A stretch of 64,000 bases of DNA from Chaetomium olivaceum (taxonomy: Eukaryota; Ascomycota; Sordariomycetes; Sordariales; Chaetomiaceae). Shown here piece by piece: positions 48,514 to 60,974 of the stretch (the first letter of the stretch is position 1; every line of letters begins with the position of its first letter). The DNA lies in NCBI GenBank assembly GCA_039881045.1, contig JAYWVB010000001.1:744001-808000 (forward strand), written 5' to 3'. The position numbers and the translations under genes were made by a program. The notes below the pieces were generated by a model that saw only the letters and a list, made by a program, of their open reading frames with translations, was not told the origin of the DNA and made no database searches.

Positions 48514-50528
48514 TTATGCAGAGGGCACAAAAGCCTCCGGCGGCAACTCGCCTCTCTTCTCGTGAAACGACCTCAAAGCCAGGTCGAAGTTCCAGTCCGC
48601 TGCTCCAGCCAAGCATAGCCGAGAGTATTCAGGCGTCATGCCCGTTTGCCGGCACAGCTCTTCTCTATCATCTGAGCACGCAAGGTATCATCCAGTACGG
48701 GAGGTTGTGCCGCAACGGCGGGTGTCGGGACAGGCGCCACCACGGTCGGAGCCTGGACGGCGACAGTCGGTGTTTGTTGTTGTTGCGGTACCCAGGCCTG
48801 CAGTGAGAGCTCGTCACTGATGACCCGGTAGGGGTGCGGAGCACCAGGTTTGCTCGGTCCGAGAATGAAGGAACGAGAAAAGTGGCGGGTGCCAGGAAGC
48901 TGGCGAGTCGGGTCGACTTCTTCAAATCGACCGTAGACGGTGATGGCTAGGCCCATAGCTAAGCCGTGTCCAGACGGCTCAGCCAAGCCTGGGAAGGTAT
49001 GGCAATCAACCTGCCACGCATCGGCCAAATCCAGGTTTGGATGCCTTGTCGCAGGGAGCCGGGCCCAGAACTCGGCGATCAAGTTGCTTCCGGTGAATAG
49101 CCGCTGCTGGGTGGTCGGGCCTCGGACCCCAATTGTTTCCAGATTCCTAGAGAAGTTGTCGTAGGCGTTTGGGGCAGGCTCCGCGCCGGTGTTGATCGAG
49201 AAGGCAGAGTCGTCATCGTAGAACTGCCTAGCTAGCGAAATTCGGTCGTGGTCATACGTGGTGAAGAACCCGCGCAGGAATGTAGTCGCTACGTTGTTCC
49301 CCCCATCCCGCAGGTTGGATGGTAGACGGGGAAACGGCGTAGGGAACCACGACTTGAAGGCCTGTGCAGCCTCTTCGGGGGTCCTAACCTGGCGCCCATC
49401 CAAGACCTGTAGGCTTGGGAACCATTCAACCATTTGGGTCGGGTAGTTGGGTAGGTTAGCGACAGGATTACCGAAAGCATGGATCTCCTCCACACGGCGG
49501 AATTCATGACGCCACTTGGAGATTTTGGACATATCCTCGAGCTTGTTGCCACTAAGATCGAGACGGCGCAGATGAGGGAAGGTCTGGGCTAGCACGAAAA
49601 CCTCGTAGACGTCGTGGATGTCGTTGTTGGCGATGGTGACCGCCTGGATGCCCGCTTCTTTCTCCGCAGGACTGTCGTAACGCGTATCCGCAAGACTCAT
49701 CAGCGCCTTGAAAGACTTCTCCGCCAACGCCTTGGATTGGAAAGCGCCCAAGCTGAAAAGGGTTTGGTCGGCCCCTAGTGCTGATAAGTCCAACAGCTTC
49801 TGTTCTGCGTTGTAGCGAGAGCTCAGGACTGCCAGTAACTTGTCTTTTGTTTCTGATGAATTTGACCCTGGGACATCGGGGGTTGACGATTGACCATTTT
49901 GGCCGGGAATCGGATCGTTGGTCTCTTCGATGGCTAACGGGGCGCCGGCATAGCTGAACCCGTTCAGGCGCAGCAAAAGGGGAGCGTCGGCTTGGTTGAC
50001 CTTGAGCCACACATAGTCGCCCCGGATGACACCCTAGGCAGGCAGCGTCAGTATGCACATAAGACGGGAGGTAAAGAGAAAGGAACGGAGGCAACGTACT
50101 CTACCGAGTATAACGGGTCGCTCTTTGGAAGATTTCCTCTCGAGGAACTCGAGGAGCGAGCGAAGACCGCCATCCTGATTTCGGGCCGCTTTACTGTCAC
50201 TGAGGCCGTGGATCTTGAGTGTGACCTTGTTGCTGTACTGGGATTTCCCACCGCGAGCGGTGCCATCTTCTGATACATGATTGCGGACATTCTGGACGAG
50301 CCGGGCGGACACGCGGGAGCCTCTCCCACCTCGGGGACCTCGGTTTCCACGGGTGGAATGGCCGGAGGGACCAGTCGGCGGATTTGCTGCATTGACACTA
50401 TCCATAGAAACATCGCCATCACGATCGGTTCTCGAGGTGCCCCGACGTTTTCCTATGCCGCCACCTCGTGTGCCCCGCTGGCTAGGCCGATTGCCGCGAC
50501 TCGCACGAGGGCCCGTGGGAGGGGCCAT
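48514..50528 (-). CDS. mex67: mRNA export receptor Mex67 (NXF1), one frame break near the C-terminus
   Basis: Carries mRNPs through nuclear pores as a heterodimer with Mtr2. Exon 1 50528-50100 and exon 2 50033-48514; the 66-base intron uses GTACGT and CTAG. Domains in order: Gly/Arg-rich N-terminus (1-100), RNA-binding RRM-like region, leucine-rich repeats (about 265-345, PHLRRLDLSGNKLEDMSK), NTF2-like domain (about 365-545, LRGFFTTYDHDRISLARQFYDDD) and a C-terminal UBA-like TAP-C domain. The last domain is in another frame: one base is missing near 48663, after RAQMIE. With it restored the ending reads LCRQTGMTPEYSRLCLAGAA and continues through the TAP-C fold to PEAFVPSA, total 649 aa, 650 codons. 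As given, the protein would lose the FG-nucleoporin-binding domain. Confidence 0.9.
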
Positions 50529-51429
50529 TGATTGTAGTTGACCGAACTTGCACAGTTGCGAATGGGGGTAAGAAAGTGCTAGTGTGGTGGTGAATTGCAA
50601 AGGTGGTCGATGTTTGTTGGAAGGAAGGTGAGTGGGGGACGCGAGGCGCGAAAGAAAGAGCAGAGCAACTTCTACCTATTGTGGAACCACCCCACCATGT
50701 AACCTAAAAGCTGCTCCCGGTCCCGTCCCGAGCGTTGGGCTCAGGTGGTCGTCTTCCAGCCTCGTTTCAGCCTCCTTGAGTCACAGCACAGGCCGATGAA
50801 GGAATGGAAAATGTTAGATTACGAATATAAGGGTTTATGTTGCCTAAAAGGCAATGGAACACTCCAAATCAATTTTTTGAAATCGTTTAATTGAGCCCAT
50901 CAGAAGAGCTCTTCCAACCCTGACGATTGCAAAAACCCAAAACCCTTGCATGTGCTGCATCAAAGAAAACGACATCTGTACTCCGTTCATTGTTGAGCTG
51001 CTGAAGATGAGCAGATGTCTTTGAAATTACCATACAATGAAACTCGGCTCGCTTTCGATATCTTTGTCCCCGCTTGGGGGCAGGCAGTGGTTTGCCCAAT
51101 TCGGTGGATGCCCGTTGATTCAGGTACCGACAATTCAATACCTGAGGTATCGAGCTCAAACCAATCACGTGCATTGGCGTAATTGCGCGTCACTTCCGTC
51201 GCGTCTTCTTTGGGCTGAATTGGCGTATTTGGACCTTCTGAAGAGGTGCATTTCATGGCTTCCTAGACCACGAACCACACCGCTCGAATTACCATTTTAA
51301 TCCCCTCGCAACAACAAAGAAAACACGGCCCAAACTGGACAGGTTAGGCCGGTAATGATCTAATGACACGCGTCCTATATATTCTCACTTTTGGCCGCCC
51401 AGCCTAAAACGCGGTCCCTGTGAGGAGCA
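50529..51429. promoter_or_regulatory. Shared upstream region of MEX67 and MPH1
   Basis: 901 bases between two divergent start codons. No defined element recognised. Confidence 0.5.
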
Positions 51430-54400
51430 ATGGACGACGATGAGTTTGACGATGAATTTAGCGATATTGCCGACGAGGATATGATATTGGCTCTCACTCA
51501 AGCTACCGATTCTGCTGCGGCCTCTTTGAATGAGCAGGCCAACCAACCACGCGGTTTCGGCAATGGGCCCCCTCACCCAAGACCATCAACACAGTTCTCC
51601 AACTCCGCTAGAGCCCCGCCTTTGATACCGCCGTCTCGCCAACAGCCCATACCCCGAGCCCCGGGTGCTTTCAGCAGGAATCAGAGTCTGGGGAATGTCA
51701 GGAATGGGCCCCTGAATACCTCACCTTCAAACGCCTTTGATACTTCACCTAAGAGGTCCAACCACACTTCCGTTGTCAGCCCTCGTCCGCCCCGACGGTC
51801 AGCTCAAACTCAAGTCCAGCAGATACAAGCCCAGAATTTGCGTCAGACTACCCTATGGGGAACCACACTCCGGGAGGATCGTGTGACAGGATCGCAGGCG
51901 CCTAACAATCGCCCATTCCTTGCCGATCTCCCACCAGAAGCCCCAACGCACCATGAACTTCAACATGACGAACTGTCAACCTGGGTGTATCCCCTGAACC
52001 TGGGTCCCATTCGAGACTACCAGTTCAGCATCGTCAAGAATGGTCTCTTCCACAACACACTGGTGGCCCTCCCCACTGGTCTCGGCAAGACCTTTATTGC
52101 TGCTACCATCATGCTCAACTATTTCCGCTGGACCAAGCGCGCCAAGATCGTTTTCGTGGCACCAACGAAACCCCTCGCATCTCAGCAGGTTCAGGCCTGT
52201 CTCAGTATCGCCGGTATTCCTCGGTCACAGGCAACACTCCTCACGGGTGAGACCCCCCCAGTCCTGCGGCAGGGGGAGTGGGAGAGCAAGCGGCTGTTCT
52301 TCATGACCCCGCAAACCCTGATGAACGACCTGTCCAAAGGATATGCCGATCCCAAATCCATCGTTCTTCTCGTAGTCGACGAGGCTCACCGCGCAACTGG
52401 GGACTACGCCTACGTCAAGGTCGTCGAGTTCATAAGGCGCTTTTCGAAAAGCATCCGGGTCCTTGCGCTGACCGCCACGCCGGGGTCGACAGTGGAAGGT
52501 GTGCAGGACATCATTGACAACCTCGGTATTTCCCACGTGGAGATCAGGACCGAGGAGTCTATCGATATTCGTCAATACGTTCATTCGCGAAACATCGACA
52601 CGGTAACCTTCGACCCCTCGGACGAGATGCACGAGGTGAGGGAGTTATTTTCCAAGGCTCTCAAGCCCCTGGTGGATAAGCTGAGCGCGCAGAACATCTA
52701 CTACGGCAGAGATCCCATGAGCTTGACAACGTTCGGCCTGCTCAAGTCCAGGCAGGAATGGATGGCCGGGCCTGGCGGACATGTAAACCAGGGGGTCAAA
52801 TTCATGATGATGGCCGTGTTCAGCATCTTGCAGAGCCTGGCTCACTTGATCAAGCTGCTCAACTTCCACGGCATCAAACCCTTCTACAACGGCCTTGCTG
52901 AATTCCGGTCGAGCGAGGAGGGCAAACCGGGACAAGGGTCAAAACTCAAGCGGCAGCTTTTGACCGATGAGAACTTCCAGAAGATGATGACCATGATCGA
53001 ACGCTGGCTGAGATCGGAAGAGTTCAACGGGCATCCGAAGCTGACATATCTCTGCGAGACCCTGGTCAACCACTTTATCGACGCGGGCGAGAACTCCAAC
53101 ACGAGAGCCATTGTCTTCAGCGAGTACCGGGACAGCGCCGAAGAGATTGTTCGCCTCCTCAACAGCAAACCGCTCATCCGCGCCACCGTATTCGTGGGAC
53201 AGGCGGATTCGAAGAGGAGCGAAGGCATGAAGCAAAAACAGCAGATCGAGACGATCGAGAAGTTTAAGAGTGGCGGTTTCAATGTCCTCGTGGCTACTTC
53301 GATCGGCGAGGAAGGTCTCGACATTGGCCAAGTCGACCTAATCGTTTGTTACGACGCCTCAGCCTCGCCGATCCGCATGCTGCAGCGGATGGGGCGCACA
53401 GGCAGAAAGCGTGCAGGAAACATCGTGCTGCTGCTGATGAAGGGCAAGGAGGAGGAAAAGTTCCTGGAGGCGAAGGATAACTACCAGAAAATGCAGCAGC
53501 TCATCTGCAACGGCGACGGTTTCACCTTCCGCCACGACCTCTCGACGAGAATTTTACCTCGAGATATCAGGCCCGAGGTTGACAAACGGCTCGTCGACAT
53601 TCCCGTCGAGAACTCCCAAAACACTTCTCTTCCCGAACCGAAAAAGACCGCGGCGGGGCTGAGGAAGAAGGCCGCCAAGAAAAAGTTCAATATGCCCGAC
53701 GATGTAGAGACAGGCTTCGTAAACCTGAAAGCCTCGTTCTTCGGCCGGCCTGCTGCCAGTATCCCCAAACTGCCCGCCGAAACAGACTTCTTGGTTGAAG
53801 TGCCTAAGCTAGAGAAGGTCCTGTTGAGCAAATCACAAACAGAACGCTTCGAGAGGTTATACAAAACACTCCCGAAGACACCGTTCGACAAGGTGCAAGA
53901 GCTCGGGTTCGACGACATTAACCTTGGCGCCCACCCCGCTGCTCAGCGAGTGCTACGACGTACCGTCAACCTAAAGCACGGCCAGTACACTAAGAGATGT
54001 GTGAAGTTGTTTAGAGCTCTAGGGGAATCGCAGAACTCTTTGGACAGGTACACCCATCCATACGGCGAGACAGACACAACGTCCTGGGAACAACTACCAG
54101 TCCCGCCGTTTGCAGACGAAGGTCCGGCCCAGTCCGCCGCTAAAACAGGGCCCAGGACTAGCAGCTCGACGTCCAACAAGCAACGTGTAGACAGCAGGTT
54201 GCCAGCAGCTCGAAAGACAAATAGCAAAACCACTAGGAAACGTAAATCGGAATCGAATTACTTTAGCGAATGCGAAGAGGCGGAAGAGGGCGAAGAGGAA
54301 GAGGAAGATGAAGAAACTGCAACCGAAGAGGCGACACCACGAGGACAACGTGGCCGCGGCCGGGGCGCAGCCAAAAAGGGCCAGGGAGGGTTCAAGCGCG

Positions 54401-54876
54401 GCGGTGATCATATCGAAGATTTTGGCGACGATTGCATGCGAACAAGTGACATGGAGGAGACTGATGGCTCCGACAGCGGCGCCGACCTCGACGATTTTAT
54501 CGTCGGAGACGACGTCTTCTCGTCCAGTAACTGGCAGGGGTCAAACGGTGATCCTACAACGCCCAGCTCCTCACGTCTCAGTCTGCGGCACCGACGCACA
54601 GAGAAGGTTGCGGCGGAGCAGGAGAAACCGTTCTACGAACTGCCCGAGTTCGGTTCGACACAGGACTCGGATGACGAGATGCCCGATCTGGCCGAGCTCG
54701 TTGCTAAGAGCGCGAAAAAGCCGGGTGCAGGGCCGTCCAAGTCGTCCAAGTCGAGAGTTGCTTACCGAGTGGACGAGGACAGCGAGGATAAGCTGCCCCA
54801 GCTGTCTCCGCGCAGGCCGCAGGCGAAGAGGAGGCGACAAGTACTGTCGGACAGCGACGACGACGATACATCTTAG
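51430..54876 (+). CDS. mph1: ATP-dependent DNA helicase Mph1 (FANCM/Fml1 family)
   Basis: DEAH-box superfamily 2 helicase that unwinds D-loops and remodels stalled forks in homologous recombination and interstrand cross-link repair; nuclear. Intronless, 1148 aa, normal for filamentous fungi. The acidic N-terminus ([17 protein letters not shown]) is typical of the family. Motif I PTGLGKT lies near residue 217, motif II VVDEAH near 317, motif III LTATPG near 347, and motifs V and VI ([12 protein letters not shown] and [10 protein letters not shown]) near 621-660. The insert between the two RecA domains (about 400-530) is the FANCM/Hef-type helical domain. The C-terminal 350 residues are charged and disordered, with acidic runs and basic RGRGR-like clusters. 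No nuclease domain, as in yeast Mph1. Confidence 0.95.
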   Translation: MDDDEFDDEFSDIADEDMILALTQATDSAAASLNEQANQPRGFGNGPPHPRPSTQFSNSARAPPLIPPSRQQPIPRAPGAFSRNQSLGNVRNGPLNTSPSNAFDTSPKRSNHTSVVSPRPPRRSAQTQVQQIQAQNLRQTTLWGTTLREDRVTGSQAPNNRPFLADLPPEAPTHHELQHDELSTWVYPLNLGPIRDYQFSIVKNGLFHNTLVALPTGLGKTFIAATIMLNYFRWTKRAKIVFVAPTKPLASQQVQACLSIAGIPRSQATLLTGETPPVLRQGEWESKRLFFMTPQTLMNDLSKGYADPKSIVLLVVDEAHRATGDYAYVKVVEFIRRFSKSIRVLALTATPGSTVEGVQDIIDNLGISHVEIRTEESIDIRQYVHSRNIDTVTFDPSDEMHEVRELFSKALKPLVDKLSAQNIYYGRDPMSLTTFGLLKSRQEWMAGPGGHVNQGVKFMMMAVFSILQSLAHLIKLLNFHGIKPFYNGLAEFRSSEEGKPGQGSKLKRQLLTDENFQKMMTMIERWLRSEEFNGHPKLTYLCETLVNHFIDAGENSNTRAIVFSEYRDSAEEIVRLLNSKPLIRATVFVGQADSKRSEGMKQKQQIETIEKFKSGGFNVLVATSIGEEGLDIGQVDLIVCYDASASPIRMLQRMGRTGRKRAGNIVLLLMKGKEEEKFLEAKDNYQKMQQLICNGDGFTFRHDLSTRILPRDIRPEVDKRLVDIPVENSQNTSLPEPKKTAAGLRKKAAKKKFNMPDDVETGFVNLKASFFGRPAASIPKLPAETDFLVEVPKLEKVLLSKSQTERFERLYKTLPKTPFDKVQELGFDDINLGAHPAAQRVLRRTVNLKHGQYTKRCVKLFRALGESQNSLDRYTHPYGETDTTSWEQLPVPPFADEGPAQSAAKTGPRTSSSTSNKQRVDSRLPAARKTNSKTTRKRKSESNYFSECEEAEEGEEEEEDEETATEEATPRGQRGRGRGAAKKGQGGFKRGGDHIEDFGDDCMRTSDMEETDGSDSGADLDDFIVGDDVFSSSNWQGSNGDPTTPSSSRLSLRHRRTEKVAAEQEKPFYELPEFGSTQDSDDEMPDLAELVAKSAKKPGAGPSKSSKSRVAYRVDEDSEDKLPQLSPRRPQAKRRRQVLSDSDDDDTS

Positions 54877-55312
54877 TAATGGCGTTTGTTGCTGGCTCGG
54901 TCGACTTTGACACAGGGCTGCGGAGTTGTGGGTAGATGGAGGCATGGATGGATGGATAATCATGGTCAAAGCGACGATACCCAACTATTGCTATTACGAG
55001 AGTCTGGTCTATGGTGTTTTGATTGCTTTGTATACTACCCCTAGTGGGAGTATTGGCCTAGATGATGTAACGTGCAAATGGGGCTTACTTATGTCAACAA
55101 GATGATATTATGGCTTGTACGTAAGTAAAAGTAACTTGTTCTAGTTCAAAAGGGCTATTTATCCTCGCTTTTATGTTATCGCAAGGCCGAGCATTTCCCA
55201 CGTTCCAATCTCCTAACAGGGGCGTTACACAACTTACTTTACTCTACTCAGTTTTACAAACCAAAAGCCCTCCCTATATCCACCCCCTTTCTTTCCACCT
55301 CCCCCCCCCCTT
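54877..55312. other. Convergent intergenic region, MPH1 / unknown gene
   Basis: 436 bases between converging genes. T/C-rich on the plus strand near 55255-55320. Nothing else seen. Confidence 0.5.
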
Positions 55313-56856
55313 CTACTCCTCCTCATCCGAGAACCCCCCTCCCCCCCTCCCTTCCACATTCCCCTCCACCCAACCCACCCGGGGCTCCCACCCGCCAAAA
55401 ACCCGCCCCCCGCCTTCCCACAACCACTCCTCCACCAACCGCCTCTCCAGCCGCCTCACAAACGACTCCTCCTCCCCGTCTGCCTCCGGAAACTCCCCCT
55501 CCACCCCGGCCCAGTCGATCGTCTCGTCCACTAGGTCGGCCAGCCCCGGCGCCGACTGCCGGAACCCGCGCCGCGTCTCGGGCCACCGGAACAGCAGGCT
55601 GGCGAGCAGCTCGGCGGGCGGGAGGGATGCGGCGCCGGATGTGGGGAGTTCGAGGTGGGTTTTTACGGCGGCGAGGAGGGCGCGCGCTTCCGGCGTGGTG
55701 TAGTGGTGGTGGCGGTTGATGGAGCTGCTGCTGTCGGAGGGGCTTGGGGGGGTGTCGTTGTTTTGGTGGGGGAGATGGGGGTGTCGGGTGGGGTGGGGTT
55801 TGCGTTTGGGTTTGGGTTTGAGGTTGGGCCTTCTGGGAAGGGGAACTGGATGGGTGAGGGGAGGGGTGGGAGGAGTGGGAATGGCGAGAGGAGTCGCGCG
55901 GTCGAGAGGCGCAGGCTGTGGCGGGGGTTGCTGCTGCTGCTGCTGGATCGGTTGAGGCTGGTGGTGCGCGGGGGGATGGGGATCGGGCGAGCGCTGTTGT
56001 CGATGACGGTTGCGGTGGCTCGTCTTCCTAGGGTCGCGTACTGGAGAAGGGGGCTTGGTTGTCCCGCTGCGTACGAGTATTCGCTGACATCCTCCGGCTC
56101 TGGGGATGGTGGCGGTGGGCTGAAAAAAGGGCCTGTGTAGGGCTTGAAGGTATGAGGGCTGCCGGCGTGTGCGGTGGGTGGTGAGCTCCGGAGTCCGTCA
56201 TACACGGGGTAGCAGCCAGATGTTGTTATTGCTGTCCCAATATTGGCAGAGCTCGGCTTTGGAGTGTTGCTGTCAGCACTCGTACTGTTCGTCGAGACCT
56301 GGATACTATCCTGGTGTATTTCGTGTTGTGTCATAGCTAAAACGGAACGCCTTTTGACTGCGGGCGACAAGATTGCCTCGCTGATGCCCGTTGTTCGCCG
56401 ACATGGCTTCCTCAGAGCGTGCAACATCCGCTGATGTGCCTTCTGACTCTGTTCTCTCGGCCGAGAGAGCGATTCCCCTCGGCCCTCCGGTAGGCTAGCA
56501 TCCTCCGGTTCGAGGGGCACTGCCCGGGATGCCGTCCGTCGGGCCATCTTGAGAGCCTTGGCTTTTACACCAGGGAGCTGGGACTCGACCCAGGTATGAC
56601 CCCTGATGTAAGCACACGTCTCCTCGTGGAAGTGAGGGAAGGGGGCACAACGAGGGCCAGTAGAACAGAAGCCGACCTCTTTGGACTGCGCGGCTTCTGA
56701 TCGGACTATCACCGTGGCATCATCAGCGTTTTCACTAGAGACCCAGCATCTCAACTGAGAAAGAATAGGGTGCATATCCCTGGTAAATCCAAGCTGTAGG
56801 TGGTTATTAGTGTCGAGGATAGCTTCACGTAGAAGCGAGGAGGAATCAGAGGTCAT
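55313..56856 (-). CDS. Unrecognised 514-aa protein, one frame break
   Basis: I do not recognise the family. The first ATG in frame (56856) opens MTSDSSSLLREAIL. Residues 1-110 look folded and include a Cys/His-containing segment (GFCSTGPRCAPFPHFHEETC), possibly a small metal site. The middle is Ser/Pro/Thr-rich. A G7 run on the plus strand (55746-55752; C7 on the sense strand) is one base short. With eight bases the frame continues as SDSSSSINRHHHYTTPEARALL and stays open for about 145 more codons to an acidic end (FSDEEE), with clear coding character (ELLASLLFRWPETRRGF). Corrected length is exactly 515 codons. Without the correction a 33-codon missense tail would follow. Function unknown; the C-terminal part looks helical and conserved. 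Confidence 0.65.
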
Positions 56857-59800
56857 TGGCAAGAGACAACCCCGATAGTCAACCAAGTCTAGGTTATATC
56901 AAACCAAATCCCAAGTCGATAGAGACTGTTTGGGCTTGGAACAACGGTTGGGCGTGAAATATAAATGCAGACCGAACTGCTTTAATACTATCACCATGCT
57001 GCCTTCCTTGTGTCTTTGACAATAGAGACTAACAATCGCAGGTTGCCGTTGACAAAGAACCTAACCATTCCAGTGGGACAGAACCATCCCACCCCTTGTT
57101 GTTCGAGTTAGACAATGGATGATCCACCAGATCTTGTGTCTAGAGAGCTTCGTGGCGGAAAGCGCAAAACTCGAAGTCATATTCCACGGACTTTGGTGCG
57201 AACTGGGACCTGCTCATCCGTAGCTATCAAGCCATGGATAAAGCTACTAATTTTTTCTTAAGTCCATCCACGTTGTTGGAACCCATGAATCCCTTTGGAT
57301 AATGCCATTCTCCCGTATCCTCCGACTGCTTTGTGAGGGCTGGCCCTTCGGTCTCCCAACGCAACTGGGAGATACATGCCGTCATCTTTGTCTTCGATTT
57401 TGAGAACTGGGAGTCCTTCCCGGACGACTCGTATTCGAGGAGTTGGATTGAACCAAAGCAGGAGAGGTGCCCCATTTTCTATATCATTGATCACGAGCAC
57501 CGTCGAGAATCACAGAAATAACTACATGGATATCTCATGGAAGGGAACTTAACTATGAGGGGCCATCGGAAATAGGAGAAATGCCTTTCAACTACTTAGT
57601 ACCCAACGCCCCCATATTGTTCTGTGCCAAATGCAGGGAATGGGCAGTGGCAGCAACAGAAAGGAAAACACAGGGTATGCATTACTCCAAAGGAACACCG
57701 ATGCACTCGCCGGGGAACCTTTGGATGCCGGCTGATAGATTGAGGCTTGGCCGGGCACAACCGACATGGTCACCGAAGGCCTGTAAAGGCGGAGTCCTAT
57801 CTGCCGGGCTAATATGACATACGATTATCAAGGTACACGATCGAGGAACACCAGCCGACTGTATCACCATCGTCAGAGGGTACGAGGTACCAAGACCATC
57901 GGGATATTTCTCGATGTCATCCGAAGTATCCCCCTCAAAACCCTTTCTTGTTGCCTTGCCGACTCCGCTTCTTAGCTCAGAACCACTCAGTCGGATACCA
58001 AATACAGTGTATATTGAAATGGCGTCGGCAAGATCTTGCCCGAAGCGGAGACATACGCGTGTCGCGGGATTTGAGGTTGTGGGTGTAGTGTAGACAGCCC
58101 GACGGGGAAACACGAAACCAACGAAGGGCCAGCCAAAGAATTCAGGTGCCTAGGGAGGGGAGTGGGATGGGAGCGGGAGGGGGGAGGGAAGCGCTGGAAC
58201 AGTGGCCGCGCACTTGTGCCGCGCACCGTTGCGTTCCTCTCCCAGGCACTGACATTTTGAATTGAGGCTCCCCAATTCTCTGCAATCCCATTCGTTGGGA
58301 GTGAAGCAGCATTTCCTCGTAGGGCTGAGGTGCGTCTCTACCCCCCTCCCTTCTCCTCTTGGGTTGACGCACGAGATCATCGCTGTACGACGTGGTCTTT
58401 GTCGGCTGTTCTCTCGGTTCCTATCTAGGACTTCAGGTTGGGGAACGGCCGCTTGGCGGATGCATGGGGTGGATTTCCTGATGGATGAGTGGCCTGGCTT
58501 TGGAGCAGGCGAAGCAGGCATCTTCTCCTGCATGATGGCCGATGGCGCGCTTGAGTGGAATTTGTTGGGCGATGGAGTGGATGAGCAGGACTCTTGGAGC
58601 AGTGAGAGAAGCTCTGGAATTCATGCCGCCTCCCTGCCCAACCTGGAAACACCGAAGGACCAGAACAGCCAGCCCTACGAGGGCGGGGACGGGAGCTGCA
58701 GGGACACAAGGACACCACCGATCAGATTTGGGCCAATCTCAAGGCCTATTGCCGTTGGCTCCATGGGGCAGTTGCTGCATGATCGCCAATCTGCGGGGGG
58801 GAGAAGGGGGGTTTCCTGCCTCTTCCAAGCCACAACAACAAATCGCCGTCCTCAGCCCGGAAATGGTTGGTATGCATTGCAGCCCATGGTGGGAAACAAA
58901 CATTGCAGATGACTGCATGTCCATTTTGTTTTTGTGCAGCCGTCCCTCTGGTCGCGTTGGCCAAAGAGATGGAGGGGAGAACCGTGATGACCGAAGCCCG
59001 CTTCTTTCCGCTTCTCCCTGTGACCGTTCCCCTCACCCTAGTGTAGCAGCATTTTCCATTTCCATCCAGAGGTGGTTGGGGCTGCATCAGAAGCGCTTCA
59101 AGTTGTTGGGGCAATCGTCTTATCCCAACTCCTCACTGGTGTGGATCTCGGTCCGAGCCACGACATTAGTTACATGTAGTTACAGCCGCTGCATTTTTAG
59201 GGGTTCTGCCAGCGTTTGAAAAGCGCGTTTAATTGTGCCGCCTTTGCCAGAGCACGGGATGACAGTCTCACTGTGGGACAAGCTGTTCTCTCGGCCCCTT
59301 TTCCCGTTCTCACCACCGGAAACAAACGGTCGCGGGGTGGACCGCGACTGTGTAAAATAACTATCCGTTGAGGTGTCAGCAGCGAGATTGGGGCGTTGGG
59401 CATGGTGGCATGGTGAGGACGGGAGCTTTTGAATCGCACCCGCTGTCAGTTGTCAACACTCCACGACTCGCCAACAAATGATGGAATGGAAGGAATGGAA
59501 GGAATTCGACAGTCGCGATCCCTTTGTCGATCGGGGAAAGACTATGCATGCAATGGACGACGTCTTCCATATTGTTGTCACACTAAAAGGTGGCTGCACC
59601 AGGGGAAGCAGCTTCGCCACACGTCCATCAAGTCCGCCGTTCCCGCCCCCGAGCTACCGTTGCAGGTGAGGTGGTGAGGTTGTGGCCGTGGTGGGGGCCC
59701 GTCATCAAAAATGGCCGATTGTCTGAGCTCGCAACCGAGAGCACAAGGTCCCGGCCTCAGCCCGGATAGCGCCAACGAGCCGCGAGTTGCGGCGCGACGG

Positions 59801-60974
59801 GCAGGTCGGATGGTTGACGTGTCTCTTCTCCTGAGCGATCGATCATCACCATCACAAAGTGTTCGTCATTCCCCGCGCGGCTTTTCTTATTCCGTCACAT
59901 TTGAGCGTCGAAATCTGTCTGCCTTCAGAGAAGACGGACGACCTTGCGTTTGGATTCTGCAGCTTCCCCAGAAGCCCACGACTTGCTCCTAGACGATGCT
60001 GGGGAGCCAAGCGACTGGTCCCGATACCTCGATCAAACCTGGGGACGAAGCTGGGGGTACATTGACCCTGTTAGCCAACAACTGAGTAAAACACAGATTC
60101 TGGCGAGTTAATACGCATGTGGAAAGGTCTCCCTTATCAGTTTGGAGAACCGCAGCCGGCCGAGACACCAGGTCCAGGGGACTTTGCGGCCAACGGACGC
60201 TATCAATAGCGCGCCATTGGGAGCACAATTGGAAGGATTCAAACCTGGCCAATGGCGGACCATTAATCCGGCGCTGCGCCTGCCAGGGACCCACTTCTTA
60301 CTGGGAACCCCGGTTGCCCGAGCAGGCAGCAGCCTCCGACAAGCCCACCGCATTTCTCATCATCTCTCTGGCGCCCGTTCGCGACAAACCTCCTTCCTCC
60401 GAGTCTTTCATCGCGCCTGTCCCGATTCTTTCCCTTTTCTTCGCACCTGAGGCCATTCAAACGACCTGCTGCAGGAAATCCCGCGCTCAGACCAGACGGT
60501 CGAGGCTCCGCAACCCTTTTTTGCCCCAGTGTTATAGGACTTGTGTCCCCCTTCGACACCCATCTTTTCGACCACCCAACACGACGGTTCATCCCCGGCG
60601 CCTTGATCTTTATCCCAACCATCATCAGCAGGACACCTTGCCGCCTTGTCCTGATTCCACCACATCTCGGGGTCCCTGGCTTTCGTCGGCTTGTCCCCTA
60701 TCAAGCCTGGTAAGTCGAACGTCCTATTATCTTTTTGTTGTTTGGGCTCGTCCTGGACACGATTTTCCAGCCCTGCCGACTGCCGCTGTGACTCGTCCAG
60801 CGGGCTGCTCGAAAGGATCCTACTCTCGGTGTCGCAGGCCGACTGTGACTCACGCTCTCATCTCCGCTCGGCGGGACAATGAATACATTGAGAGCTGACC
60901 TGAGAGACTGGACACAGTGTTCCGCCCACCGATTGTCACAGAGCCTTGTGCGTACCCCGCGCATACCGGCAGCC
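56857..60974. other. 4.1 kb divergent region, unknown gene / zinc-finger gene
   Basis: Upstream DNA of both flanking genes. From about 56880 to 58100 it is visibly less GC-rich than elsewhere and holds protein-like minus-strand fragments, listed separately as a possible remnant. Closer to 60975 the sequence is pyrimidine-rich, probably a long 5' leader, with a strong donor GTAAGT at 60710 and possible acceptors near 60838 or 60972. Confidence 0.4.
57252..57500 (-). other. Possible coding fragment or gene remnant
   Basis: A short open frame reads plausibly as protein (APLLLWFNPTPRIRVV, then GLPVLKIEDKDDGMYLPV), with ordinary residue composition in a region of unusual base content. It has no good start codon, and a stop lies just upstream. 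A second protein-like minus-strand frame lies at 57682-58113. They may be exons of one unrecognised gene or a decayed gene; I cannot join them with confidence. Confidence 0.2.

Noticed and set aside
58262..58912. 216-codon open frame on the plus strand
   Set aside because: No recognisable motif and competing frames of similar length on both strands.
60119..60898. 259-codon open frame before the zinc-finger gene
   Set aside because: Overlaps the zinc-finger start region in another frame and reads as Arg/Ser/Pro-rich leader translation.
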